Below, piece after piece: positions 1 through 8,506 of a stretch of DNA of 64,000 nt (positions within the stretch are counted from its first letter, which is position 1; each line of letters opens with the position of its first letter). The notes beneath the pieces were generated by a model, which was not told the DNA's origin, searched no databases, and saw nothing but the letters and a program-made list of their open reading frames with translations. This DNA is from Hephaestia mangrovi (GTDB lineage: Bacteria; Pseudomonadota; Alphaproteobacteria; Sphingomonadales; Sphingomonadaceae). Location of the stretch: NCBI RefSeq assembly GCF_019880555.1, contig NZ_JAINVU010000003.1, positions 302,001-366,000 of the forward strand, given 5' to 3'. A program made the translations under genes and the position numbers.

Positions 1-265
1 CCTGGAGATGGCGGGTGTATTTGGCGACATCGCGATCGTTGAGCACGCCGTTGGTGGCGCTCAGCTTGCCCGCCCTGGCGAGATCGTCGAGCTTGCCGTA
101 ATCGTCGCCGAGCACCTCGAGCTGGCCGATCTTCTCCTCAAGCGTCATGCGCGCGATGAGGCCATCGACCTTGGCGTGCATCGCGGCGGCATCGTCGGCG
201 GGTGATTGAGCCTGCGCGGGCATGGCGAGCGCGGCGGCGGCCAGGGCGATCAGCATCCTCTTCAT
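1..265 (-). CDS. Glycoside hydrolase family 3 beta-glucosidase, N-terminal part (runs off the window)
   Basis: The visible 88 residues begin with a Sec signal peptide (MKRMLIALAAAALA, then a cleavage-like AQA-Q) and continue into VDGLIARMTLEEKIGQLEVL, the start of the catalytic region of GH3 beta-glucosidases of the BglX type. In these enzymes a periplasmic (alpha/beta)8 barrel plus a second domain cleaves terminal beta-glucosyl residues. The catalytic Asp and acid/base residue lie beyond the left edge, so the substrate cannot be judged. The start ATG at 265 is the only one before the signal peptide. The gene is divergent from the SDR gene at 342. The family call rests on the MTLEEKIGQL segment alone. 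Confidence 0.8.
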   Translation of the reverse strand, partial: MKRMLIALAAAALAMPAQAQSPADDAAAMHAKVDGLIARMTLEEKIGQLEVLGDDYGKLDDLARAGKLSATNGVLNDRDVAKYTRHLQ

Positions 266-341
266 GTGGAAACGGTTACATGGATGCGCCCGCCTTGGCC
301 AGTGGCTCGACTTTGCCGCGCCGGTCGCGGATAGGAAGGCC

Positions 342-1046
342 ATGACGACGCATATTCTATTGACCGGATCGAGCCGCGGCATCGGCGCGGCGATCGCCGC
401 CGCCTTCGACCGCGACGACGATGTCGTGCTGGCCGGGCACGGCACCAACAGCGGCCTCGCCGCCGATTTCAGCGCGCCGGGCGCCGCATCCTTGCTGTGG
501 CAAAAGGCGCTCGACAGGTTCGACGGGCGGATCGACGTGCTGATCAACAATGCCGGGGTGTTCGAAGCCTCGCCGCTCGATCAGCCGCACGAGGCGTGGC
601 TGGCCGACTGGGAACGCACGATGCGGATCAACCTGACCGCCTCGGCCGAACTGTGCCGGCTGGCCGTGCGGCACTGGCAGGAACGCGGCGCGGCAGGGCG
701 GATCGTCAACATCGCCAGCCGCGCGGCCTATCGCGGCGATTCGCCGGCGCACTGGCATTATGCGGCGTCGAAGGCCGGCATGGTGGCGATGACCAAGACG
801 ATCGCGCGCGGCTATGCCGCCATCGGCATACTCGCATTCGCCATCTGCCCCGGCTTCACGATGACCGGCATGGCGGAGGATTATCTGGAAAGCCGCGGCG
901 GCGAGAAGCTGCTCGCCGATATCCCGCTGGGCCGCGTCGCAACGCCGGACGAAGTGGCGAACGTGGCGCGCTATCTGGCGCTGCAGGCCCCGCCCTCGAT
1001 GACCGGCGCGGTGCTCGACGTGAACGGGGCGAGCTATGTCCGATAG
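342..1046 (+). CDS. SDR family NAD(P)-dependent oxidoreductase
   Basis: A 234-residue classical short-chain dehydrogenase/reductase. The nucleotide-binding TGSSRGIG lies at residues 8-15, NNAG at 69-72, the catalytic Ser at 126, and the Tyr-x3-Lys pair at 140 and 144 (YAASK). The C-terminal PGFTMTGM and G-x-V-L-D-V-N-G segments are also typical (3-oxoacyl-ACP reductase-like). The ATG at 342 was preferred to an upstream one at 222 because TGSSRGIG normally sits near residue 10 and AGGAAGG precedes this ATG by a few bases. It overlaps prmA by 11 bases, so the two are probably translated together. The substrate cannot be inferred. Confidence 0.88.
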   Translation: MTTHILLTGSSRGIGAAIAAAFDRDDDVVLAGHGTNSGLAADFSAPGAASLLWQKALDRFDGRIDVLINNAGVFEASPLDQPHEAWLADWERTMRINLTASAELCRLAVRHWQERGAAGRIVNIASRAAYRGDSPAHWHYAASKAGMVAMTKTIARGYAAIGILAFAICPGFTMTGMAEDYLESRGGEKLLADIPLGRVATPDEVANVARYLALQAPPSMTGAVLDVNGASYVR

Positions 1047-1977
1047 CTGGAAACTGACCTTGCCCTGCACCAAGGCAGAGGCCGAGGCGATCGAGATCGA
1101 CATGGAGGCGCTTGCCGCGCTGGATCCGCCGCCGGTGCTGATGACGCGCGAGGCGACGCCCGACGATCCCGAGGACTGGCGGCTGGAGGCCTATTTCGAG
1201 GGCAAGCCCGACAAGAAGACAATCACCGCGATCCGCGACCTGGTGCCGAGCGGATCGGCCGCCAAGGCCACGCCGGAGCGGATTGCCGACATGGATTGGG
1301 TGACGCTGAGCCAGGCCGGCCTCGAACCGGTGCGCGCCGGGCGCTTCTTCGTCCATACCTCGACTCATCCGCCATCGTCCGAACCGGGAGTGCGCAATTT
1401 CCTGGTCGAGGCGAGCCGGGCCTTCGGCACCGGGCATCACGAAACCACCAGCGGGTGCCTGATGATGCTCGACGCGATGCGGCGGCGCGGCGCGCGTGTC
1501 GACAATCTGATCGACCTCGGCACCGGCACCGGGCTGCTCGCCTTTGCCGGGGTGCACCTCTGGCCCCGCGCTTATGCGACCGCGACCGATATCGATCCGG
1601 TTGCGATCGACGTGACGGCGGAGAATGCCGAGGCGAACGGCGTGGCACTGGGGCTCGGCATGGGCCGGCTGGCGCTGACCGTCGCCGACGGCACCGACGA
1701 CGCGCTGGTGGCGCGCCGCGCGCCTTACGATCTCGTCATCGCCAACATCCTTGCCGGGCCGCTGATCGACCTCGCGGCGGACGTGGCCGCGATCGCGGCG
1801 CCGCGCAGCCAGCTGGTGCTGGCCGGTTTGCTGCAGACACAGGCGGCAGCAGTAGCGCGCGCCTATCGACGGCAAGGCTATCGCCTCGCCGAACGGCTAA
1901 ACCTCGGCGATTGGGCGATCCTGCGGCTCAGGAAGCGGTCAACGCGAAGGTTTGCCGCCCCTGAGGTCGCTTCCTAG
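1036..1977 (+). CDS. prmA: Ribosomal protein L11 methyltransferase PrmA
   Basis: A 313-residue class I SAM-dependent methyltransferase of the PrmA family, which trimethylates N-terminal and lysine amines of ribosomal protein L11 in the cytoplasm. The signature AFGTGHHETT is at residues 129-138, the SAM-binding DLGTGTG at 160-166, and the ANIL motif at about 236-239. The less conserved first 120 residues correspond to the L11-binding domain. Translation starts inside the end of the SDR gene (11-base overlap). The 3' end overlaps the convergent phhA gene by 4 bases, leaving no room for a separate terminator. Confidence 0.93.
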   Translation: MSDSWKLTLPCTKAEAEAIEIDMEALAALDPPPVLMTREATPDDPEDWRLEAYFEGKPDKKTITAIRDLVPSGSAAKATPERIADMDWVTLSQAGLEPVRAGRFFVHTSTHPPSSEPGVRNFLVEASRAFGTGHHETTSGCLMMLDAMRRRGARVDNLIDLGTGTGLLAFAGVHLWPRAYATATDIDPVAIDVTAENAEANGVALGLGMGRLALTVADGTDDALVARRAPYDLVIANILAGPLIDLAADVAAIAAPRSQLVLAGLLQTQAAAVARAYRRQGYRLAERLNLGDWAILRLRKRSTRRFAAPEVAS

Positions 1978-2864
1978 GCGAGCACCGCCTGCTGCTCGCC
2001 GCGGCGGCTGCGGGCATATTCCTGGGTGCCGGTGGTAATCACCGAATCATCGGGCATTATGTGCCCTATCTGAATATCCGGCTTGCCGCCGATTGCGCGA
2101 TAGAGCGGCGCAAAATCGGTCTCCACCGTCACCCGGAGCAGTTCGTCGAAACTCGGGATCACGAAATAATTCTGCTGGAAATCGTCGATCCGATATTGCG
2201 TGCGCATCACCCGCGCGAGATCGAAGCGGATGCGGTTGGGGCTGGGATCGTCGAGCGCGAAGCGGCTTTCGGCGAAGCTCGAAACGATGCCCGATCCATA
2301 GATGCGCAGGCCATCCGCTTCCTCGATCAGGCCGAACTCGACCGTGTACCAATAGAGGCGGCCGAGATATTTGAGCGCGTCATATTCCATCGCGCGGAGC
2401 CCGCCACGGCCATAGGCGGCAAGATAATCGGCGAACACGGGATCGGCGAGCATCGGCACATGGCCGAACACGTCATGAAAGACGTCGGGTTCCTGCAGAT
2501 AATCGAGCTGATCGGGGCGGCGGATGAAATTGCCGGCGACGAAGCGGCGATTGGCCATGTGATCGAAGAACACCTCGTCGGGAACGAGGCCGGGCACGGC
2601 GACGACCTGCCACCCGGTCAGCTTCATCAGCCGTTCGGACAATTCCTCGAAATCGGGAATGCCGGGCTTCGATAGCTTGAGCACGTCGAGCCCGCGCAGA
2701 TAGGCTTCCGACGCGCGGCCGGGCAGCAGTTTCGCCTGCCGTTCGAACAGCTTGTCCCACGTCTCATGCTCTTCGCGCGTGTAATGCGCCCAATTCTGCG
2801 GAATCGTCCAGTCGGCGGCGGCGCCGGGCGGCGGCTTGTCCAATACGTGTGTTCCCTCTGCCAT
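1974..2864 (-). CDS. phhA: Phenylalanine 4-monooxygenase (phenylalanine hydroxylase)
   Basis: A 296-residue bacterial, monomer-type aromatic amino acid hydroxylase that converts L-phenylalanine to tyrosine with O2, Fe(II) and a pterin. The family signature PDVFHDVFGHVP places the iron-binding His at residues 130 and 135, and the third ligand Glu is at 176 in WYTVEFGL. The 46-residue gap between the first His and the Glu matches short bacterial enzymes. There is no regulatory ACT domain, as expected for bacterial PhhA. It stands alone on the minus strand, with no pterin dehydratase (phhB) next to it. Confidence 0.95.
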   Translation of the reverse strand: MAEGTHVLDKPPPGAAADWTIPQNWAHYTREEHETWDKLFERQAKLLPGRASEAYLRGLDVLKLSKPGIPDFEELSERLMKLTGWQVVAVPGLVPDEVFFDHMANRRFVAGNFIRRPDQLDYLQEPDVFHDVFGHVPMLADPVFADYLAAYGRGGLRAMEYDALKYLGRLYWYTVEFGLIEEADGLRIYGSGIVSSFAESRFALDDPSPNRIRFDLARVMRTQYRIDDFQQNYFVIPSFDELLRVTVETDFAPLYRAIGGKPDIQIGHIMPDDSVITTGTQEYARSRRGEQQAVLA

Positions 2865-2904
2865 GACATCAGGATAGCACAGAGATTTGGCGCCGGGAAA
2901 TCGC

Positions 2905-3591
2905 GTGGTGACGGCAATCTGGAGGAAATCGGGACGGTGGATCGGCGGGCTCGTACTCGGGCTCGTCGTGCTGGCACTCGCTTACGGCACGGCCGGGCTG
3001 ATCGGCGGCGCGATCCCGGCCAATGCCGGGTGGCGGCCGCCGGCCCGGGGCGTGACCATCTATGTCGAGACCAACGGCGTGCATACCGATCTCGTCCTGC
3101 CGGTGGCGGCGGAAGGGATCGACTGGCGCGATCTGGTGCGCCCCGGCGATATCGCCGATCCGCGCTACGCCGATTACGATCACCTCGCCTTCGGCTGGGG
3201 CGAAGCGCGCTTCTATCTCGAGACGCCGACCTGGGCCGACGTGCGGCCGGGCACCGTACTGCGCGCCGCAATCGGCAGCGACCGGACATTGGTGCATGTC
3301 GAGCATATTCCGGCGCCGGAAACCGGCCCCGACGCGCGGTCGATCGTGCTGCGGCCCGACGAATATCGGCGGCTCGCGGCGTTCATCCGGGCAAGCTTCG
3401 CGCACGTGCCGCCGGGCACGCGACCGAAAATTTTTCCCGGCTATGCGAATTACGATGCGTTCTATTCAGGTTTCGGGCGTTATGACGCTTTGATGACATG
3501 CAACGCCTGGACCGGAGCGGCGTTGCGCGCGGCCGGTGTCCGGGTCGGAATCTGGACGCCGTTCGCGGTGACGGTGATGGGATGGTATTGA
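2905..3591 (+). CDS. DUF2459 / TIGR02117 family membrane-anchored protein
   Basis: About 228 residues: one N-terminal membrane segment (WIGGLVLGLVVLALAYGTAG) followed by an exported domain. The segment VTIYVETNGVHTDLVLPV and the later LAFGWGEARFYLETPTWADV are hallmarks of the TIGR02117/DUF2459 family, whose biochemical role is unknown; some members lie near polyhydroxyalkanoate genes. Possible starts are TTG 2887, GTG 2905 and GTG 2908. I took GTG 2905 because GGGA precedes it at usable spacing. The stop shares one base with the next start (TGATG at 3589-3593), so the downstream hydrolase is probably co-translated. Confidence 0.75.
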   Translation: MVTAIWRKSGRWIGGLVLGLVVLALAYGTAGLIGGAIPANAGWRPPARGVTIYVETNGVHTDLVLPVAAEGIDWRDLVRPGDIADPRYADYDHLAFGWGEARFYLETPTWADVRPGTVLRAAIGSDRTLVHVEHIPAPETGPDARSIVLRPDEYRRLAAFIRASFAHVPPGTRPKIFPGYANYDAFYSGFGRYDALMTCNAWTGAALRAAGVRVGIWTPFAVTVMGWY

Positions 3592-4316
3592 TGGCGACCG
3601 CGACGCGAGACTTGATCCACGAGGCCCCTTCGAAGCTGGCGATGGCGGCGGAATTGCCACGCGCGGCGTGGACGCTGGGGACGCTCGCCTTCTCGCGCGC
3701 GATGCTGATGCAGGCGCCGAAGGGCGACGGCCGGCCGGTATTGCTGTTGCCCGGCCTGTTCACCTCGGACGCGTCGAACGTGGTGCTCAAGCGCTATCTC
3801 GAGACCCTGGGCTATCGCGCGTTCGGCTGGGAACTCGGTCATAATTTCTCGCTGCGCACGATCGGGGCGGACGGCGAGCGGCTGCGCGCGCGGATCATCG
3901 CGGTGTCCGAGCAGGCGGGCGGCGGTGCGGTAACGCTGGTCGGCGTCAGTCTCGGCGGGGTGATGGCGCGGTTCGCGGCGCAACGCTGGCCCGATCTGGT
4001 GCGCGAGGTGATCACGGTGAGCGCGCCGTTCGCGGGATCGCCGCGCGCGACCAATTTGTGGCGCACCTATCAATGGCTGACCGGCGAGCGGATCGACAGC
4101 GCGGATGCGCAGGCGCTGCTCGCCGAATGCGCGGCGCCGCTGCCCGTCCCGGCTACCGCGATCTGGAGCCGCAGCGACGGCTTCGTCAACGGCATGATCT
4201 GTCACGATCCGGACGACGCGACCTGCCGCTGCATTCACATCGACAGCAGCCACATGGGCGTGCAGCTCAAGCCCGAGGTGATGCGCGCGGTCGCCGGCGT
4301 CTTGGGCGGCGAGTAA
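3591..4316 (+). CDS. Alpha/beta-hydrolase (lipase/esterase-like)
   Basis: A 241-residue alpha/beta-hydrolase. The oxyanion-loop segment PVLLLPGLFTSD (49-60) precedes a nucleophile elbow GVSLGG with Ser120, and candidates for the rest of the triad are Asp196 (SRSDGFV) and His221 (SSHMG). SAPFAGSPRATNLW resembles lipase-type members. There is no signal peptide, so it is probably cytoplasmic. The start at 3591 forms a TGATG junction with the DUF2459 gene; an in-frame ATG nine bases upstream (3582) is an alternative. The substrate is unknown. Confidence 0.8.
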   Translation: MATATRDLIHEAPSKLAMAAELPRAAWTLGTLAFSRAMLMQAPKGDGRPVLLLPGLFTSDASNVVLKRYLETLGYRAFGWELGHNFSLRTIGADGERLRARIIAVSEQAGGGAVTLVGVSLGGVMARFAAQRWPDLVREVITVSAPFAGSPRATNLWRTYQWLTGERIDSADAQALLAECAAPLPVPATAIWSRSDGFVNGMICHDPDDATCRCIHIDSSHMGVQLKPEVMRAVAGVLGGE

Positions 4317-4322
4317 CCCGGC

Positions 4323-4613
4323 TCAGTTGTCGTAGCCGGCGCGATAGCCGGTATATTGGTCGCAGCCGTCCGCATCGGGATGCTTGTGGCACTTCTTTTC
4401 CCACTTCTCGCGCTCGCGGCCTTCCGCGGCCTCCTGCTTGCGCATCTTGCGGCCGTAATTGCGATCGGCCTCGTCCTGGCTGGTCGTCGTCCAGTCGACT
4501 ACCTGGCCGCCCGCCTTGATCGGCGCGGTGGCGACATTGTACGCGGTCTTGGCCAGGCAACCGCCGGCCAGCAGCGGCAGCGACGCAGCGGCGAGGATCG
4601 GCAGGATACGCAT
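4323..4613 (-). CDS. Small lipoprotein, function unknown
   Basis: A 96-residue protein with a lipoprotein signal peptide (MRILPILAAASLPLLAGGC; lipobox LAGGC), so it is predicted to be lipidated at the Cys and held in an envelope membrane. The mature part is short and charged (REREKWEKKCHKH) with two more Cys that could form a disulfide. The ATG at 4613 is preferred over GTG 4622 because GGAG sits eight bases before it. It starts five bases after the GDPD stop, so the two exported lipoproteins form an operon. I recognise no family. Confidence 0.7.
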   Translation of the reverse strand: MRILPILAAASLPLLAGGCLAKTAYNVATAPIKAGGQVVDWTTTSQDEADRNYGRKMRKQEAAEGREREKWEKKCHKHPDADGCDQYTGYRAGYDN

Positions 4614-4618
4614 AATAC

Positions 4619-5704
4619 TCACTCCGGTTCGGCGTGCGTTCCATCGAACGACGCACGCGCTTCTACCCCGATTTCGGGAAAATCGGTGAAAAATCCGTCG
4701 ATTCCCATCGCCAGCGCGGCCTCGATCTCGCGATCGAGATGGCCGTGGCCGCGCGGGTTGATGCCCTTGCGGTAGCGCCAGGGGAGGAAATAATTCTCCG
4801 CGCGGAAGGTCCAGGGGTGGACGCGCAGCCCGGCGGCATGGGCGTCGCCGACCAGCCGACCGTCGGTTACCATGCCCCTGTTGGGGCCGATCCCCCAGGC
4901 ATAATGCGCGATCGCCTTCAGCCCGTCCGCGCTTGCCATGTCGGCGTAGCTGGTGCGGGCGCCGTCGGCCGGCGCGCCCGAATCGTCGAGCAACTGGATC
5001 AGGCGGATGCCGGTCAGGCCATGGAGCTTGCGGAGATTCTCGACCTCGAAAGACTGGATGAACACCGGTGCCGAGGCCGTGCGCCAGCCGGCGGCATGAA
5101 GCTCGGCGACCAGCGGCTCGTCGGTGGCAAGGCCGATCCCGGCGAAATAGGTCGGGTGTTTGGTTTCGGGATAGATGCCGATCGTGCGGCCGCGCGCGAT
5201 CGATTCGCGCTTGGCGAGCGCGATGATCTCGCCCAGCGTCGGAATCTCGAAGCGGCCGTCGTAAGCGGTATTGTCGGGCCGCAGCAGCGGCAGGCGTTCT
5301 TTCGCGCGCAGCGTCTTGAGCTCGTCGAGCGTGAAATCCTCGGTGAACCAGCCGGTGATCTTCTTGCCATCGATGGTCTTGGTCATGCGGCGATCGGCGA
5401 ACTCGGGATGCGCGGCGACGTCGGTCGTGTCCGAAATGTCGTTCTCGTGGCGCGCGACGAGGGCGCCGTCACTGGTCGGAACGAGATCGGGCTCGATAAA
5501 GTCCGCGCCCTGCTCGATCGCCAGTTCGTAGCTCGCCAGCGTATGTTCCGGGCGGAGCCCGCTGGCGCCGCGATGGGCGATGACGATCGGGGCGGAGAGC
5601 GACGGCTCCTGGGGCTGCATCGCGATACTCTGCCGCGTCGCGCAGCCCGACGCCAGCAGGAAAGCGCCTGCACCGGCTTGACGGCGGGAAACCTCCATGG
5701 CCAC
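4619..5704 (-). CDS. glpQ: Glycerophosphodiester phosphodiesterase, lipoprotein form
   Basis: About 361 residues. The GDPD TIM-barrel motifs are clear: IAHRGASG with His44-Arg45, then EPD (Glu71, Asp73) for metal binding, then RHE with the second catalytic His86, and later YPETKHP and GIDGFFTDFP. The enzyme hydrolyses glycerophosphodiesters to glycerol-3-phosphate and an alcohol. The N terminus SRRQAGAGAFLLASGC has a twin-arginine pair and a lipobox, suggesting a Tat-exported lipoprotein. The GTG at 5704 is chosen because GAGGA lies six bases upstream; ATG 5698 is the alternative. The symbol follows the periplasmic family, and the true substrate is not shown. Confidence 0.85.
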   Translation of the reverse strand: MAMEVSRRQAGAGAFLLASGCATRQSIAMQPQEPSLSAPIVIAHRGASGLRPEHTLASYELAIEQGADFIEPDLVPTSDGALVARHENDISDTTDVAAHPEFADRRMTKTIDGKKITGWFTEDFTLDELKTLRAKERLPLLRPDNTAYDGRFEIPTLGEIIALAKRESIARGRTIGIYPETKHPTYFAGIGLATDEPLVAELHAAGWRTASAPVFIQSFEVENLRKLHGLTGIRLIQLLDDSGAPADGARTSYADMASADGLKAIAHYAWGIGPNRGMVTDGRLVGDAHAAGLRVHPWTFRAENYFLPWRYRKGINPRGHGHLDREIEAALAMGIDGFFTDFPEIGVEARASFDGTHAEPE

Positions 5705-5760
5705 GGGCGTTCCTCGATCGGACCAGACGGGGCACGGTATGAAGCGGGCAAGGCAAAAAC

Positions 5761-6714
5761 ATGACGATGGCAAACCGGCGCGCGGGCAGCATGGCCGATA
5801 ACGACGCGGTGATCGCCGCCGCGCGCGCCTGGGCCGGCGCGCCGATCGCGCTGGCGACGGTCGTCTCCACCTGGGGATCGGCGCCGCGGCCGAGGGGCAG
5901 CCACATGATCGTCCACGCCGACGGCCGGTTCGAAGGATCGGTGTCGGGCGGCTGCGTCGAGAGCGATATCCTGACGACGGCGGCCGAGGTGATCGCCGGC
6001 GCGCCGTTCGTGGTGAAGGATTATGGCGTCGCCGACGCGGCGGCATGGGAAGTCGGGCTGCCGTGCGGCGGCGAGATCGCGGTGATGGTGCAGCCGGTAT
6101 CGGCGCAAGGCTTCGACCCCGAATTGTTCGACCGCATCGCCGAGGCGCGCGGCCGTGGCGCGGCACTGACGGTGACCACCGACCTCGATACCGGGCAAAG
6201 CAGCCTGCGGCCGCAGGAAACGGCGCGGGTCTTCGTCAATCGCTACGATCCGCCGCGACAGTTGCTGATCGTCGGCGCGGTGCAGATCGCGCAGGCGCTG
6301 GCCGGGCTGGCGCGGGAGATCGGGGTCGCCACCACGGTGATCGATCCGCGCGGCCGCTTCCTGACCGAGGAGCGCTTCCCCGGCGTGGCGCTCGACGATC
6401 GCTGGCCCGACGAGGCGATCGCCGCCCGCGCGCCGGGGCCGGCCACCGCGGTGGTGACGCTGTCCCACGACATCAAGATCGACGATCCGGCGCTGATTGC
6501 CGCGCTGGCTACCGATACCGGCTATGTCGGCGCGCTGGGATCGCGCCGCAGCCACGCTGCCCGGCTCGAGCGGCTTGCCGCGGCGGGGGTTTCAGAGGAC
6601 AATCTACGGCGCATCGACGGGCCGGTCGGGCTCGATATCGGCGCGATCGGCCCGGCGGAAATCGCCCTGTCGATCGCCGCGGCAATGGTGAGGACGTTCC
6701 ATGATCAAGCCTGA
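5761..6714 (+). CDS. xdhC: XdhC/CoxI family protein (molybdenum cofactor insertion)
   Basis: A 317-residue XdhC/CoxI protein. VSTWGSAPRPRGSHM and the SGGCVESD segment form the N-terminal XdhC domain; QLLIVGAVQIAQALAGLA and GALGSRRSHAARLERL form the C-terminal Rossmann-like domain. Family members bind molybdenum cofactor and help insert the sulfurated cofactor into xanthine dehydrogenase-type enzymes. AAGG precedes the ATG at 5761. It overlaps the MocA-like gene by 14 bases. No xanthine, CO or aldehyde dehydrogenase structural gene lies in the window, so the client enzyme is encoded elsewhere. Confidence 0.87.
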   Translation: MTMANRRAGSMADNDAVIAAARAWAGAPIALATVVSTWGSAPRPRGSHMIVHADGRFEGSVSGGCVESDILTTAAEVIAGAPFVVKDYGVADAAAWEVGLPCGGEIAVMVQPVSAQGFDPELFDRIAEARGRGAALTVTTDLDTGQSSLRPQETARVFVNRYDPPRQLLIVGAVQIAQALAGLAREIGVATTVIDPRGRFLTEERFPGVALDDRWPDEAIAARAPGPATAVVTLSHDIKIDDPALIAALATDTGYVGALGSRRSHAARLERLAAAGVSEDNLRRIDGPVGLDIGAIGPAEIALSIAAAMVRTFHDQA

Positions 6715-7276
6715 CGAAACCGCGCTGATCCTGCTCGCCGCCGGCAAATCCGAGCGGTTCGGCGAGCGTGACAAGCTGCAGGAGGAATATCTCGGCAATC
6801 CGCTGGCGTTCCATGTCGTGACGGCGCTGGAAGCAGTGCCGTTCGCAAACCGGATCGCAGTCGTTTCGGGAACCGCGCTCGATTTCGCGTCGCGGGACTA
6901 TGCGGTGGTCCGGAACGAGCATCCGGGCGAGGGGCTGTCGAGCTCGGTACGGCTCGGCGTCGAGGCGGCGCGGGCGAGCGATCCGCGCGCGGTGCTGGTC
7001 GCGCTGGCGGACATGCCGCGAGTGACCGCCGCGCACATCTATCGCCTGCTTGATTACGCCGATGGCGACGACACCATCCTTGCCTCGTCGGACGGCCGGC
7101 GGCCGCGCCCCCCGGCCGTGTTCGGGCGCAATCATTTCGACTGGCTGCTGAGCCTGACCGGCGACAAGGGCGCGCGCGAGATGATCGCCAAGGCGCATCA
7201 TATGATCGCGGTGGCCAACGAACTGATCGATATCGACACGCCCGAGGATCTCGATCGCCTGCGCGCGCTTGTTTGA
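6701..7276 (+). CDS. mocA: MobA-like nucleotidyltransferase (MocA-type molybdenum cofactor cytidylyltransferase)
   Basis: A 191-residue NTP-transferase-fold protein. The nucleotide-binding loop LLAAGKSERFG (11-21) is followed by a Lys (DKL), and the metal-binding LADMP occurs near residue 106. Fusion-free partners of XdhC with this fold are usually MocA-type enzymes that add CMP to molybdopterin for xanthine dehydrogenase-family enzymes. The 14-base overlap with xdhC supports this. A guanylyl-transferring MobA is less likely from the pairing, but the substrate nucleotide cannot be read with certainty. Confidence 0.8.
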   Translation: MIKPDETALILLAAGKSERFGERDKLQEEYLGNPLAFHVVTALEAVPFANRIAVVSGTALDFASRDYAVVRNEHPGEGLSSSVRLGVEAARASDPRAVLVALADMPRVTAAHIYRLLDYADGDDTILASSDGRRPRPPAVFGRNHFDWLLSLTGDKGAREMIAKAHHMIAVANELIDIDTPEDLDRLRALV

Positions 7277-7279
7277 GGA

Positions 7280-7293
7280 GCGCGGTACCGCGC
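7280..7293. terminator. GC-rich 14-bp perfect palindrome between convergent genes
   Basis: GCGCGGTACCGCGC is its own reverse complement and occupies most of the 21-base gap between the MocA-like gene and the convergent efflux permease. There is no T-run on either strand, so it is at best a weak or factor-assisted terminator. Confidence 0.3.
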
Positions 7294-7297
7294 CCTA

Positions 7298-8506
7298 CTA
7301 TTCGTGTCGCAGCGCGTCGATCGGGTTGAGTGCGGCCGCGCGGCGTGCGGGGAAATAGCCGAACACCACGCCGATCGCCGCGGAAATCGCGAAAGCGATG
7401 AAGTTGATGCCGGGATAGAAGACCCAATCGACCCTCATCACCGGTGCCAGCGCCGCGACCGCGATCTGGGCGATGACCAGCCCGATCAATCCGCCGAGGC
7501 ACGACAACGCCACCGCCTCGACCAGGAACTGCATCAGCACTTCGCGCGCGACCGCGCCGATCGCGAGGCGGATGCCGATCTCACGCGTCCGTTCAGTGAC
7601 CGACACCAGCATGATGTTCATGATGCCGATCCCGCCGACCACCAGGCTGATCCCGGCGACCGCGGTGACGATGCTGGTCAACAGCGTGGTCGTGCCGGTC
7701 AGCGTGTCGGAAATCTGCTTGGTATCGAAGATGTTGAAATCATTGTCCTGCCCCGGCTGGACCTTGCGCCGTTCGCGCAACAGGCTGGTCAGCGAGGCCT
7801 GGACCTGCTCGCTGTCATAGGCGGCATCGGTGCCGACCAGCATCATGCGGATATCGGTCGAGCCGGTGAACCGGCGCTGGACGGTCTTGATCGGCATGAT
7901 GATGACATCATCCTGATCGCCGCCGAACCCCTGCGAGCCTTTGGTGGTGAGCAATCCGATCACATCGCACGATACGTCACCGGCGCGGAAGCGCTTGCCG
8001 ATCGGGTCTTCACTGGCGAACAGGTTGGTCTTGACCGTGCTGCCGATGATGCACACCGCCTTGCCGGCATCCTCCTCCGCCTGGGTGAAGATACGGCCTT
8101 CCTCGAGCGGCCAGGGCTGCACCTCGAAATAGGCATCGGTGGTGCCGTTGATCGTGGTCGACCAGTTGCGGCCGTTATAGATCGCGGTGACGCTGGTCTG
8201 TGCTTGCGGCGCGACCGCGGTGACGCCGGCGACCTGCTGCGCGACCGCCTCGACATCCTCGGGCTTGAAATCGGCCGGGCGCGGGCCACCGCCGCCGCGG
8301 CCAAAGCCCTGGCCGGGCCGCACCATCAGCATGTTGGTGCCGAGGCTGGCGATCTGCTTCTGCACCGCCGCGGTGGTCGCGTTGCCCAACGTCACCATCG
8401 TCACCACCGCGGCGACGCCGATGACGATGCCGAGGATGGTCAGGAACGAGCGCAGCAGATGCCGCCGGATCGAGCGCAGCGCGAGGACGAGCGTGGTGCC
8501 GAGCAT
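7298..8506 (-). CDS. MacB-like ABC transporter permease
   Basis: A 402-residue permease with the MacB topology: one N-terminal membrane helix (residues about 18-42), a large periplasmic domain (about 45-270) and three C-terminal helices starting near TTLLTSIVTAVAGISLVVGG. The end PARRAAALNPIDALRHE is typical of FtsX/MacB permeases. It is the inner-membrane half of a mechanotransmission efflux pump powered by the ATPase at 8506-9240. Its start shares one base with the ATPase stop. Unlike E. coli MacB, the ATPase is a separate polypeptide. The cargo is unknown. Confidence 0.88.
   Translation of the reverse strand: MLGTTLVLALRSIRRHLLRSFLTILGIVIGVAAVVTMVTLGNATTAAVQKQIASLGTNMLMVRPGQGFGRGGGGPRPADFKPEDVEAVAQQVAGVTAVAPQAQTSVTAIYNGRNWSTTINGTTDAYFEVQPWPLEEGRIFTQAEEDAGKAVCIIGSTVKTNLFASEDPIGKRFRAGDVSCDVIGLLTTKGSQGFGGDQDDVIIMPIKTVQRRFTGSTDIRMMLVGTDAAYDSEQVQASLTSLLRERRKVQPGQDNDFNIFDTKQISDTLTGTTTLLTSIVTAVAGISLVVGGIGIMNIMLVSVTERTREIGIRLAIGAVAREVLMQFLVEAVALSCLGGLIGLVIAQIAVAALAPVMRVDWVFYPGINFIAFAISAAIGVVFGYFPARRAAALNPIDALRHE

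Noticed and set aside
222-341. Longer N terminus for the first SDR gene
   Set aside because: The added 40 residues overlap the divergent GH3 start region and lack conservation-like features; the nucleotide-binding motif fits the ATG at 342.
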